Positions 14,922 to 23,181 of a stretch of 32,187 nt of DNA are shown here, piece by piece. Where the stretch lies: the NCBI GenBank assembly GCA_964607755.1, contig CAZSMC010000047.1, forward strand, positions 1-32,187, in the 5' to 3' direction. Position 1 is the stretch's first letter. Each line of letters begins with the position of its first letter. A program made the position numbers and the translations under genes. The notes under the pieces were generated by a model. That model was given only the letters and a program-made list of their open reading frames with translations. It was not told the origin of the DNA and did no database searches. The DNA comes from CAZSMC01 sp964607755. GTDB lineage: Bacteria > Zhuqueibacterota > Zhuqueibacteria > Residuimicrobiales > Krinioviventaceae.

Positions 14922-15479
14922 GTGATACCATTAGTACCAAAACGTATGTTTTTTACCAAAGGCGTAGGATATCACAAAAACAAACTTGAAAGCTTTGAAC
15001 TGGCGCTTCGAGACGCTGGTGTGGAAAAGTGTAATTTGGTCAGTGTTTCGAGTATTTTTCCGCCGGACTGTAAGCTAATTACCAAAAAAGAGGGTATAAA
15101 CTCTCTGATACCGGGGCAAATTACCTTCTCTGTCATGGCCAGGGAAACCACCAATGAACCGAATCGCCTGGTATCAGCAGCTATCGGATTAGCGCGTCCT
15201 AAAAACAAACAGCAGTATGGCTACATAAGCGAGCATCACGCTTTTGGTGAAACCTCCAGGCAGAGCGGTGATTTTGCCGAAGACCTGGCAGCGACCATGC
15301 TGGGCTCTACACTCGGGATTGATGTTGATCTTGATTTGGCGTGGGATGAACGGAAAAAAGTGTACAAGATCGATGCAAAACATATTCTTGAGAGCAAAAG
15401 TATTTGCCAGGCGACTCGTGGTCATCCTGAAGGGCTTTATTCTACAGTGGTCGCTATGGCAGTGATGTTATTAGAGTAA
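14922..15479 (+). CDS. pdaD: pyruvoyl-dependent arginine decarboxylase
   Basis: Converts arginine to agmatine and CO2, the first step of the agmatine route to putrescine. At 185 aa it matches the proenzyme length. The self-cleavage site is visible as VSVSSIFPPDC (residues 40-50): cleavage between S43 and S44 would leave the pyruvoyl group on the larger chain, as in the Methanocaldococcus enzyme. Other family marks are GVGYHKNKLESFELAL, SAAIGLARP and the active-site stretch SEHHAFGETS. The start is GTG (14922) with GGAG (14911-14914) seven bases upstream; no nearby in-frame ATG fits. It is the first biosynthetic gene of the polyamine operon, 9 bases before the DHS-like gene. Confidence 0.93.
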   Translation: MIPLVPKRMFFTKGVGYHKNKLESFELALRDAGVEKCNLVSVSSIFPPDCKLITKKEGINSLIPGQITFSVMARETTNEPNRLVSAAIGLARPKNKQQYGYISEHHAFGETSRQSGDFAEDLAATMLGSTLGIDVDLDLAWDERKKVYKIDAKHILESKSICQATRGHPEGLYSTVVAMAVMLLE

Positions 15480-15488
15480 AGGAATGTT

Positions 15489-16559
15489 ATGAGTCCAAAA
15501 AAAACATTGTTCGAACATGCCCCTGACATTATCCCTGTCACGCTGGAACGGGGCATGAATATTCCTCAATTGCTGGAGGCAATGGGAAAAACGTCGTTTG
15601 AAGCACGACATGTGTATCGCGGAGCCCAGCTTTTCCGCCGGATGATCCGAGATAACGACACGATTTGGCTGGGCATTGCCGGTGCGGGTGTTGCCGGCGG
15701 TATGGGAGGAATGATTATTTCCCTGCTAAAATCCGGTTTTATCGACGTGATCTGCTCCACCGGTGCGCAGGTTTACCATGATCTGCACTTTGCCTTTGAT
15801 CTGCCCGTCAAGGCTATTCACCATAACACGGATGATAATGTCCTGCGCCGTCACGGCGATACGAGAATTTATGACATTGGTATCCGCGAAAAAGAAACGC
15901 TGGAAGCCCAGGACGAAATTATCCGCCAATTTATTCGCCAACGGTACGATCTGCTTTCCAACGGGCCGTTATCCAGTTGGGAGTTTAATTATCAACTGGG
16001 ACTTTGGGCGGCGCAAAAAGCGGTTTACCCGGAGCGCAGTTTCACCATTGTCGCTGCGACCTTGGACGTACCAATTTTTTGGGATTCGCTATCCAATCAT
16101 TCCATTGCTATGAACCTCGCGCGCACTGACCGCGAGGGGTATCCTATTCATCTGTCGGCACAGCGCGATATTATTGACTCTGCTGCCATAACCTATTCCT
16201 CAAAAGAAACAGGCTTTGTTGAACTCGGTGGCGGCGGGCCAAAAAATTTCATTCAGCAAACCGGCCCGACGATCAGTCAGATACTGAATATCGACTTTGA
16301 AGGCGCTGACCGTGGTTTGCAAATCGGTACGGCCATGGAACGGGAAGGGAGCCTCTCGGGCTGCACTTTTGGCGAAGCAGTGACCTGGGGAAAATATCGC
16401 TCTGCAGATGAAGCTCGCCTGGTGCAAATATGGGGTGAATACAGCGTGATTTTTCCGCTGCTCGCAGCTTTTGTGTTAGATCGATGCGAGAAACGAGAAT
16501 CCAAAAAAATTGTTGAACACATGCAAGATTTCACAAAACGGTTGGAGGATGCACAATGA
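15489..16559 (+). CDS. deoxyhypusine-synthase-like protein, probable homospermidine synthase
   Basis: A 356-aa member of the deoxyhypusine synthase family. Bacteria lack eIF5A, and characterised bacterial relatives make homospermidine by moving an aminobutyl group in an NAD-dependent reaction. The catalytic lysine is K302 in GEAVTWGKY, which aligns with VSWGK of the eukaryotic enzyme. The preceding GSLSG loop is also conserved, as are the NAD-type glycine stretches (GIAGAGVAGGMGGM). The eukaryotic GGGxxKHH active-site motif reads GGGGPKNF, so the usual catalytic His is replaced; this is typical of the bacterial branch as I know it. Its setting between arginine decarboxylase and agmatinase supports a polyamine product. 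The stop overlaps speB by 4 bases. Confidence 0.85.
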   Translation: MSPKKTLFEHAPDIIPVTLERGMNIPQLLEAMGKTSFEARHVYRGAQLFRRMIRDNDTIWLGIAGAGVAGGMGGMIISLLKSGFIDVICSTGAQVYHDLHFAFDLPVKAIHHNTDDNVLRRHGDTRIYDIGIREKETLEAQDEIIRQFIRQRYDLLSNGPLSSWEFNYQLGLWAAQKAVYPERSFTIVAATLDVPIFWDSLSNHSIAMNLARTDREGYPIHLSAQRDIIDSAAITYSSKETGFVELGGGGPKNFIQQTGPTISQILNIDFEGADRGLQIGTAMEREGSLSGCTFGEAVTWGKYRSADEARLVQIWGEYSVIFPLLAAFVLDRCEKRESKKIVEHMQDFTKRLEDAQ

Positions 16560-17473
16560 AGCTGTATGAGCCGCCGTTCCTGGGAATAGAAGAACCGTTT
16601 TCTGGTTTTACCAAATCTGCTGTAGCGCTTTTACCCGTGGCATATCAGGGCGGAGTTTCTTACGGAACCGGTAGCAAAAACGCGCCCAGGGCAATTGTAA
16701 ACGCCTCTCAACAGGTCGAGCTGTACGATGAACTGTTGAACTTTGAACCGTACCGGGTCGGCATATCCACGATGGCCGAGCCGGAAATTCCTGAAAAACC
16801 GGATCGGGTTATCGAAAGAGTGTACCGCGCCGTTTACACCTTACTTCAGCACAAAAAATGGGTGGGTGTTATTGGCGGCGATCATTCCATTAGCAGCGGA
16901 ACGTTTCGAGCACTAAAGGAATATGCCGGAAGCCTGTCTGCGATTCACATCGACGCCCATGCTGATTTGCGTCATTCTTACGAGGAGAGCATTTTCAGTC
17001 ACGCCTCTGTGATGGCGCGGATCCGGGAAATGACATCGCATACATTGCACATTGGTATAAGGAGCATGTGTCGTGAAGAGGCAGAGCTTGCAAAAAAAGA
17101 AAATATACCTGTTTTCACGATGCAGGCCTTCCGGTCCGGACAATTCAATCTTGATGCGGCTTTGGAAAAACTCCCTGATCCTGTTTTTCTCACTTTTGAT
17201 GTCGATGCATTTGATTTTAGTGTCGTTTCTGCAACCGGTACGCCGGAGCCCGGCGGTTTTACTTGGTATGAAGCTTTACAAATGTTGGAAAAGATATTTC
17301 AGCGCAAAAATGTGATCGGATTCGATGTCGTTGAACTCGCCCCGGCAGAAGATGATCGCAACTCATCTTTTGCTGTTGCCCGGCTCATTTATAAAATCAT
17401 CGGATTCAAAACGTTTTATTCTCAAAACCGAAACTTGAATATTCAGCTTCCGTCCGGGCCACTTTTTTTATAA
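16556..17473 (+). CDS. speB: agmatinase (ureohydrolase family)
   Basis: Hydrolyses agmatine to putrescine and urea. The 305-aa protein shows all binuclear-manganese motifs of the arginase/agmatinase family: GGDHSIS (metal His), HIDAHADLR (Asp-x-His-x-Asp) and FDVDAFD followed by TGTPEPGG. The DAFD form is the one common in archaeal and deep-branching bacterial agmatinases. Its ATG overlaps the stop of the DHS-like gene (ATGA, 16556-16559), so the two are translationally coupled. Together with PdaD it completes arginine-to-putrescine conversion, and no ornithine decarboxylase is needed. Arginase or another guanidino substrate is possible, but the pdaD neighbour argues for agmatine. Confidence 0.92.
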   Translation: MKLYEPPFLGIEEPFSGFTKSAVALLPVAYQGGVSYGTGSKNAPRAIVNASQQVELYDELLNFEPYRVGISTMAEPEIPEKPDRVIERVYRAVYTLLQHKKWVGVIGGDHSISSGTFRALKEYAGSLSAIHIDAHADLRHSYEESIFSHASVMARIREMTSHTLHIGIRSMCREEAELAKKENIPVFTMQAFRSGQFNLDAALEKLPDPVFLTFDVDAFDFSVVSATGTPEPGGFTWYEALQMLEKIFQRKNVIGFDVVELAPAEDDRNSSFAVARLIYKIIGFKTFYSQNRNLNIQLPSGPLFL

Positions 17474-17488
17474 ACGGGAAGATGGGAA

Positions 17489-19069
17489 TTAATCGGCGCC
17501 GATTTCAAAGTGCACCTTTTTTATCCCCACTTTATGAGAAATGCTATCTTCTACCCGCACGCCTGCCATATAACGTCCGGGCTGTAAATTGAGGGAAATG
17601 TCCTGGGAAAGATAACGCATTTTGTCAAAATCGCGGCGCGTTGGCTTTGTGATGCTCCGGTTTGCTTCGTGCTGCAAAGTAAGATTCATGTTTTCATCAA
17701 AAACCACATACCGTTCAATATAATTTAAACAGTAAAGATTATCCTTTTCCTGCAAACTGCATTCGTTCACCGGCAACTGGTAACGCAGGACAATGCCAAA
17801 AGGTTTTTTTTCAATTTCCATAACATCAAAGTCTGCAACATAATCGAACAAGTCATCGGTCGAGAAATAAAAACACGGTGTGAAAATATATTTATTGTGG
17901 TGTTCCCGCAATGCTCGCCATTGCAACGCAGACATTGGTTTATAGGCGTCGACATTTCCATAAGCTGAAATAAAAATGGCGCGGCCAAAAATATTGGTCA
18001 CATTTTTTCGAATGAAAAACGTGAGATTGTCGAGTTCTTTAAATGTCCAGTATTCACCGTTTTGATTTTCTTTAATGACATCGGGCGATCCAAATTTGAT
18101 GAGCATTTCACCTCGTGCATCCCACGGTGCGTAATGGAAATTTTTCAGATTATCAAAATAGGAATACTTTTCGTGTGCCCGTTTTACCCGGTTTTCGAAC
18201 TCTATTTTAGCCTCGTTTTTTTCCGTTGTCGGCGTTGGATCCATCCTTTTCCATAATATCCCTAGATATTTTTCTCTATCCTCAGATGATTTTGCCTGAT
18301 ACTCGTCAAATTCACTCGTCGGCAAAATATGCCACAATCCGAATGTGTAGAGTTCTTCTTGTGTCCAGTCATCGCTGGTTTGGGTCAGACTTTGGTATTG
18401 CTCAAACCGTTGCTGGGAAAAAATATTGACTTCTCTGTTTCCGGAAGAACCATTTTTATTGCTCCTGTTGATAAAACGGGTTTTTTGTTTGCGAGTAGTG
18501 GGCTGAAGTCCCAGCCGGAATTTTTTGCCAGTTTGTGATTCCAGTTTTTCGACAAGCTGTTCCGCTTCTTCATCGAATGAACTGACATCACTGAGAGATT
18601 TCAAAACCGGCAAAGCTTTGGCATCTCCCAGACGAGCCAGAGCTTTGGCAGCTTCCAACCGGATGGTGACGTTTTCATTGTCCAGATGTTCGCGAAGGAA
18701 AAGAACGTACCGGTCATCAGGGTCAGTTGCCAGTTTTTCTGCCACATTGATTTGATGTTGAAGGGCATCGTCCAGCCACAAGCTTTTTGGGTAACTGTCC
18801 TGCAATTTCTGGAACGCTTCAAATGCTTTTTCATTTTCGCCAGTTTTTTCCAGACAATAACCCACCCAAAAAGAGGCTTCCTCGTGATATTGGTTTCCGG
18901 GAATATCAACCAATTTTTTATACAGATCAGCCGATTCCTGCCACTTTCGTTCAAAACTCTGCTTTTTGGCCTGTAAATATATTTCATTGAGGGCGGTCTG
19001 GGCAGGACCGGCAATGACAATGCTGATTGTTAAAAAACCAATGACAATAAAGGTCACGAATTTATTCAT
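17489..19069 (-). CDS. GWxTD-domain protein with N-terminal TPR/HEAT-like repeats
   Basis: An exported protein of about 526 aa from the chosen start MNKFVTFIVIGFL, whose first ~21 residues are a signal peptide. A longer reading to 19144 would overlap the upstream anti-sigma gene and push the signal inward, and GGAG lies just before ATG 19069. Order of parts: TPR-like helices (QSFERKWQESADLYKKLVD, AFEAFQKLQDSYPKS), a HEAT-like repeat (TIRLEAAKALARLGDAKALPVL), a basic linker, then a GWxTD domain (LWKRMDPTPTTEKNE ... FENRV ... RGEMLIKFGSPDVI). The signature GW-TDRG reads APWDARG here. GWxTD proteins are widespread in FCB and Acidobacteria genomes and have no established biochemical function. It is third in an operon with an ECF sigma/anti-sigma pair. 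Confidence 0.8.
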   Translation of the reverse strand: MNKFVTFIVIGFLTISIVIAGPAQTALNEIYLQAKKQSFERKWQESADLYKKLVDIPGNQYHEEASFWVGYCLEKTGENEKAFEAFQKLQDSYPKSLWLDDALQHQINVAEKLATDPDDRYVLFLREHLDNENVTIRLEAAKALARLGDAKALPVLKSLSDVSSFDEEAEQLVEKLESQTGKKFRLGLQPTTRKQKTRFINRSNKNGSSGNREVNIFSQQRFEQYQSLTQTSDDWTQEELYTFGLWHILPTSEFDEYQAKSSEDREKYLGILWKRMDPTPTTEKNEAKIEFENRVKRAHEKYSYFDNLKNFHYAPWDARGEMLIKFGSPDVIKENQNGEYWTFKELDNLTFFIRKNVTNIFGRAIFISAYGNVDAYKPMSALQWRALREHHNKYIFTPCFYFSTDDLFDYVADFDVMEIEKKPFGIVLRYQLPVNECSLQEKDNLYCLNYIERYVVFDENMNLTLQHEANRSITKPTRRDFDKMRYLSQDISLNLQPGRYMAGVRVEDSISHKVGIKKVHFEIGAD

Positions 19070-19085
19070 TAAACTCCGCATGTTT

Positions 19086-19871
19086 TTAAATCGAGCTTGA
19101 TACCTGTTGCAATTGTTTTTGCCATTCCTGGGCATGCCGCACAAGCTGAGCGTCTTTGATAAGCTTTTTCAGATTCTGAAAAGTAGTCCGGATTTCGGCA
19201 TCATCCCTGTTGGAAATGTCCAGCAAAATAACTTCGAGTTGATCCAAAAACATAAAAAGAGATTCATCTTCAAGATAGCCGGCTTTGCGATGAATTTGTG
19301 TTGCTTGCTGCAATAACTCATGCGCCAGTGTCTGGTTTAATTGCAAATTGACAGGATCGGCCTGGCTTGGCGTGGTATTTTGTATTGACAATAGTAAAAG
19401 TTCCGTACGCACAAAAAAAGCGGAAATAAACTCAATGTCGGATTCGGAAATGTCAGTGTAACTTTGAACATTATAGGGAAGGGTAATATCATCATTTTCC
19501 GGGTTGATAAACAAAAGACGTCCAATCAACATACCGATAATCACAAAGGCCAAAGCCCGGGCTATCCGAAAAGCAGGTTTTATAGAGGTCAAGGGTGTGG
19601 TCATTTGGCTCACCAGGTGTCTAGTTCGCCGCCAGCGGGAAGGCGCGGGAAACATGCTGCATAACTCGTCTGTGTAAGCAGTATACAATTCTTGTGGCGG
19701 TTCTACACGGTGATGTTGCTTTAAAATGTCGTGAGCCTGCCGGCATTGCTGAACCTGCGTCCGGCATACGGCACAATTCTGAAGATGTTCTTTGAAATTG
19801 CGCTGTTGATCGGGTGCAAGTTCGCCTGTCAGATAGGAAATGATGTGATTGATGTTTTTACAATTCGTCAT
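19086..19871 (-). CDS. anti-sigma factor with zinc-binding ZAS domain
   Basis: A 261-aa single-pass membrane protein. The cytoplasmic N-terminus carries the zinc-binding anti-sigma signature H29-x3-C33-x2-C36 (EHLQNCAVC), with C4 as the likely fourth ligand. One transmembrane helix covers about 104-122 (RALAFVIIGMLIGRLLF). The remaining ~140 residues are periplasmic, mostly helical, with no recognised sensor domain. Its ATG overlaps the sigma factor stop (ATGA at 19868-19871), the usual coupling of a sigma/anti-sigma pair. It should hold the sigma factor inactive until an envelope signal triggers release. Confidence 0.87.
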   Translation of the reverse strand: MTNCKNINHIISYLTGELAPDQQRNFKEHLQNCAVCRTQVQQCRQAHDILKQHHRVEPPQELYTAYTDELCSMFPAPSRWRRTRHLVSQMTTPLTSIKPAFRIARALAFVIIGMLIGRLLFINPENDDITLPYNVQSYTDISESDIEFISAFFVRTELLLLSIQNTTPSQADPVNLQLNQTLAHELLQQATQIHRKAGYLEDESLFMFLDQLEVILLDISNRDDAEIRTTFQNLKKLIKDAQLVRHAQEWQKQLQQVSSSI

Positions 19872-20452
19872 AATAAATCGTCGCTGAATTTAAAAGAACG
19901 CTGCAGGTTTTTTAATCCTCGGAAAATATGAATACGTGCTGTACTTTCAGAGCATCCCAGAATCTCGCCGATTTCTTTGGAAGATTTTTGGTGAAAATAT
20001 TTTAACACCACAGCGGTTCTTTGATTTTTAGATATTTTATCCAATGCATTATTGATTAAAATATGGCGTAATTTCTGGCGATTCTCTTTGTCCGGGTCTG
20101 GCTCGGTATCATTTTTCTCTGCAGCATCCTGTTCTATTGTTCGTATGTGAGTTTCCAACGTGTCATGCGGATGACGCTTTCGCCGCCGGTGTTCATCCAT
20201 CGCCATATTGACGGTAATTCGGTAAAGCCAGGTCGAAAATTTTGCTCGTTCTTGAAACATAGACAACCGTTCGTAGGCGCGGATAAAAGCGTTTTGAGCT
20301 ATATCTTTTGCATCATCATAATCACCAACAAGATCGTACGCCAGATAAAATACTTTTTGTTGATATTTATTTACCAAAAGGCCAAATGCATTTTTGTTTC
20401 CCGCTTTGGCTTTGTGTACGAGTTTCAGGTCTGCTTGTTGACCGGGATTCAT
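19868..20452 (-). CDS. ECF (sigma-70 group 4) RNA polymerase sigma factor
   Basis: A 194-aa extracytoplasmic-function sigma factor. Region 2 spans about residues 20-90 (AFGLLVNKYQQKVFYLAYDLVGDYDDAKDIAQNAFIRAYE, then FSTWLYRITVN, the -10 recognition part). A charged linker with many Asp/Glu/Lys follows. Region 4 spans about 130-185 (DKISKNQRTAVVLKYFHQKSSKEIGEILGCSESTARIHIFRGLKNL), the -35-binding helix-turn-helix. A TTG codon directly before the ATG extends the frame by one residue; ATG 20452 is preferred. It is divergent from the hydrogenase operon across a 490-base gap and may autoregulate its own operon with the GWxTD gene. Confidence 0.92.
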   Translation of the reverse strand: MNPGQQADLKLVHKAKAGNKNAFGLLVNKYQQKVFYLAYDLVGDYDDAKDIAQNAFIRAYERLSMFQERAKFSTWLYRITVNMAMDEHRRRKRHPHDTLETHIRTIEQDAAEKNDTEPDPDKENRQKLRHILINNALDKISKNQRTAVVLKYFHQKSSKEIGEILGCSESTARIHIFRGLKNLQRSFKFSDDLL

Positions 20453-20455
20453 CAA

Positions 20456-20945
20456 TGTCCAGGTTTCTTAATTTTATATGCTTATGACGTTTAACAATAA
20501 TGAACTGTTTACACTACTTTTGCTAATAGGAGTAAATTGTGAATTTAGTTCAGCAAAATTGATTCAATTATATATGTTACGATTTACTGATTATAATAGT
20601 TGCATGTCAATTTACTGATTTAAAATCCTTAACAAAAGTTATTCCCTGTTTTATCGTTTTTTTGTCAGAAGAACAGATTTACCTTTTTAAAAAGACATCG
20701 TAACGATTAAAATCTGCGCGATCAAAATCAGGTTAATATATAGATAAGCAAAATATGGCACAAGGTCTGATCATTTTGATTTGGCTTGTAAAAACTCATT
20801 CCCAATAAATTCCTTGGAAAAAGATTCTTATTGTTTTAATTTATGGGTCGAGTCTTTTCGAGCAAAATGAATAAATTTTTCTTTTCACATCAATTATTAT
20901 CCTTTTCGGATAGTCAAGCGAAAAACCACCAACAAAGAGGACACT
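20456..20945. promoter_or_regulatory. 490-base divergent intergenic region between sigma factor and hydrogenase operons
   Basis: No credible gene: the stretch is AT-rich with stops in all frames. It must hold the promoters of the leftward sigma operon and the rightward hydrogenase operon. The best rightward candidate is TTGGAA (20814-20819), a 17-base spacer and TAATTT (20837-20842), which is weak. ATTTACTGATT occurs twice in direct orientation at 20582-20592 and 20610-20620, 28 bases apart, which could be a regulator site. An RBS-like AAAGAGG lies just before the hydB ATG. Confidence 0.5.
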
Positions 20946-23123
20946 ATGGGCAACGCTGTTGAATTTTATAATGCATTACAACAATATATGGCGGAACGCA
21001 AAAAGCAGAGCGGACTCGAGGACAATATCTTAATCCAGGTAGGTTCTGCTACTTGCGAACAAGCAGCAGGCGCGGACGAGGTCTGGAAGGAATTCAACAA
21101 ACTTATTCGGGTTACTGGCCGCGATGACATTGTTCTTAAAAAGACCGGTTGTACCGGGCGTTGTGCCCGCGAACCCATCGTTGGTGTGTTTGTGCCTGGT
21201 GAAATTCCTATCAAATACGAAGAAGTTAGCCCTGAAAAAGTGCATCAAATTTTTAACGAGCATATTATGGGCGGCGAAACAATCCCTGAAATGGTGCTCG
21301 ACAAACAAACCCAAAAACTATATTCTTATGTTATTACCACATGTTCTTCACATCGCTGTAACGGACAGGGAAAAGATCCAGTCGCCGAGATTGAAACGGC
21401 CCTGAATGAAATCGGTGTTTCTGAAGGCACTGTGCGTCTTTTCAGAGGGGGTTGCTTTGGTCTTTGTGAAGACAAAGATATAGGTAAAAGAAATGTCATG
21501 ATGGTCTTTCCTGAAAAGGTCATGTATGCTTTTAAAAATCATGACGAGTTGAAAACGATTCTGGATCAGCATATTAATAAAAAACAAACTGCTGATGACT
21601 ATAAAGTTGAAACCAATTTTATTACTCAACAATTTTTTTCCATGTACGGTGATGTGGCGTTTTTCAATCGCCAAACCCGGCTTACCTTGAGAAATAGCGG
21701 CCTCATCGATCCGGAGAGCTTGCAGGATTACGTGTCCAATAAGGGGTATGAAGCGTTGGCAAAAGTATTGGAAAAAGGCTCACCCCAATATGTCGTTGAT
21801 CAGATTAGCGCATCTGGTTTGCGAGGTCGCGGTGGTGGAGGTTATCCGACCGGAAAAAAATGGACCTTTGGCGCCACAGCCAAAGACCCGGAAAAATACA
21901 TTATCTGCAATGCCGATGAAGGCGACCCCGGGGCATTTATGGACCGGAGTGCTCTGGAAGGCGATCCGTTCATCATCATCGAAGGCATGACTATTGGCGG
22001 TTATGCAATTGGCGCGCAAAAGGGTTACATCTATGTACGTGCCGAGTATCCTCTGGCTATTGAACGGCTGCAGCATGCCATCGATACAGCCCATGAAAAC
22101 AATCTGCTGGGCAAAAATATTATGAACTCTGGGTTCAGTTTTGATATCGAAATTCGGCTGGGTGCCGGAGCGTTTGTCTGCGGCGAAGAAACCGCACTTA
22201 TGCTGTCGATTCAGGGAAAACGCGGCCAGCCCCGCATTCGTCCGCCTTATCCAACGGAATACGGATTGTGGGGGCATCCGACGGTTATCAATAATGTGGA
22301 AACTTTTGCCAACGTTCCGACTATTTTATTGTATGGTGCGGACTGGTTTTCGCGCATCGGTACGAAGACGAGCAAAGGCACCAAAGTCTTTGCCCTGGCC
22401 GGCAAGGTGAACAACACCGGCCTGGTGGAAGTGCCTATGGGGACCACGTTACGTGAAATTATTTATGATATTGGCGGGGGTATTCCGGACGGGAAAAAAT
22501 TAAAGGCTGTTCAAACAGGCGGACCGTCTGGCGGATGTATTCCGGCGGACAAAATTGAAACACCAGTGGATTATGACCGTCTGGCGAAAATGGGGTCTAT
22601 TATGGGATCTGGCGGAATGATTGTTTTGGACGACACCGATTGTATGGTCGCGACAGCCAAATTTTTCCTCGATTTCACCCAAACCGAATCTTGCGGCAAG
22701 TGCGTGCCCTGCCGGGAAGGCACGCTGCGAATGCTTGAGATTCTGGAGCGAATTTCCAACGGCAAAGCGGAACCGGAAGACCTGGATAAATTGGAACGGC
22801 TCGGCCAGCTCATCCAAAACAGCTCGTTATGCGGCCTGGGAATGACCGCACCGAATCCGGTGCTCAGCGCTTTGAGAAATTTCCGGCAAGAGTTCGAAAT
22901 CCATGTGACAGAAAAACGCTGTCCCACACAAAAATGTGCCCAGTTGATTCGCTATGAAATCGATCCGGACAAGTGCACAGGCTGTACACTATGTGCCCGG
23001 CGGTGCCCGGTTCCATGTATTGACGGCGAGCGTAAAAAAGTCCATGTTATCGATCAGAGCCAATGTATCAAGTGCGGAGAATGCTATAACGTCTGTAAAT
23101 TCGATGCCGTGAAAAAAATATAA
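20946..23123 (+). CDS. hydB: NuoF-like flavin/Fe-S subunit (HydB) of [FeFe]-hydrogenase with two N-terminal ferredoxin domains
   Basis: The NAD(H)- and FMN-binding subunit of a multimeric [FeFe]-hydrogenase, passing electrons between NAD(H) and HydA. At 725 aa it is about 100 longer than Thermotoga HydB because the N-terminus has two thioredoxin-like [2Fe-2S] modules: 1-110 (C37, C69, C73; one usual Cys is missing) and 125-212 (full pattern C133-x4-C138 and C170-x3-C174). The NuoF core follows: GLRGRGGGGYPTG at 291-303, CNADEGDPGAF at 321-331 (FMN), GAGAFVCGEETAL, and the N3-type cluster C583-x2-C586-x2-C589 with C629. The end carries two 4Fe-4S motifs (C677 to C687; C707 to C717). It is the first gene of the hydrogenase operon, with RBS AAAGAGG. 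Confidence 0.94.
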   Translation: MGNAVEFYNALQQYMAERKKQSGLEDNILIQVGSATCEQAAGADEVWKEFNKLIRVTGRDDIVLKKTGCTGRCAREPIVGVFVPGEIPIKYEEVSPEKVHQIFNEHIMGGETIPEMVLDKQTQKLYSYVITTCSSHRCNGQGKDPVAEIETALNEIGVSEGTVRLFRGGCFGLCEDKDIGKRNVMMVFPEKVMYAFKNHDELKTILDQHINKKQTADDYKVETNFITQQFFSMYGDVAFFNRQTRLTLRNSGLIDPESLQDYVSNKGYEALAKVLEKGSPQYVVDQISASGLRGRGGGGYPTGKKWTFGATAKDPEKYIICNADEGDPGAFMDRSALEGDPFIIIEGMTIGGYAIGAQKGYIYVRAEYPLAIERLQHAIDTAHENNLLGKNIMNSGFSFDIEIRLGAGAFVCGEETALMLSIQGKRGQPRIRPPYPTEYGLWGHPTVINNVETFANVPTILLYGADWFSRIGTKTSKGTKVFALAGKVNNTGLVEVPMGTTLREIIYDIGGGIPDGKKLKAVQTGGPSGGCIPADKIETPVDYDRLAKMGSIMGSGGMIVLDDTDCMVATAKFFLDFTQTESCGKCVPCREGTLRMLEILERISNGKAEPEDLDKLERLGQLIQNSSLCGLGMTAPNPVLSALRNFRQEFEIHVTEKRCPTQKCAQLIRYEIDPDKCTGCTLCARRCPVPCIDGERKKVHVIDQSQCIKCGECYNVCKFDAVKKI

Positions 23124-23170
23124 CACGATTCAGTAACTTTTTCTCAATGACAGAAATCTTTACCCACAAC

Positions 23171-23174
23171 AGGA
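23171..23174 (+). promoter_or_regulatory. ribosome binding site that decides the hydA start
   Basis: AGGA here is only one base from ATG 23176 but seven bases from ATG 23182, so translation most likely begins at 23182 (MKNVNVTIDG). Confidence 0.55.
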
Positions 23175-23181
23175 TATGTAT

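Noticed and set aside
19070..19144. Longer start for the GWxTD protein (MCGMPRNG...)
   Set aside because: It would overlap the anti-sigma gene and put 25 charged residues before the signal peptide.
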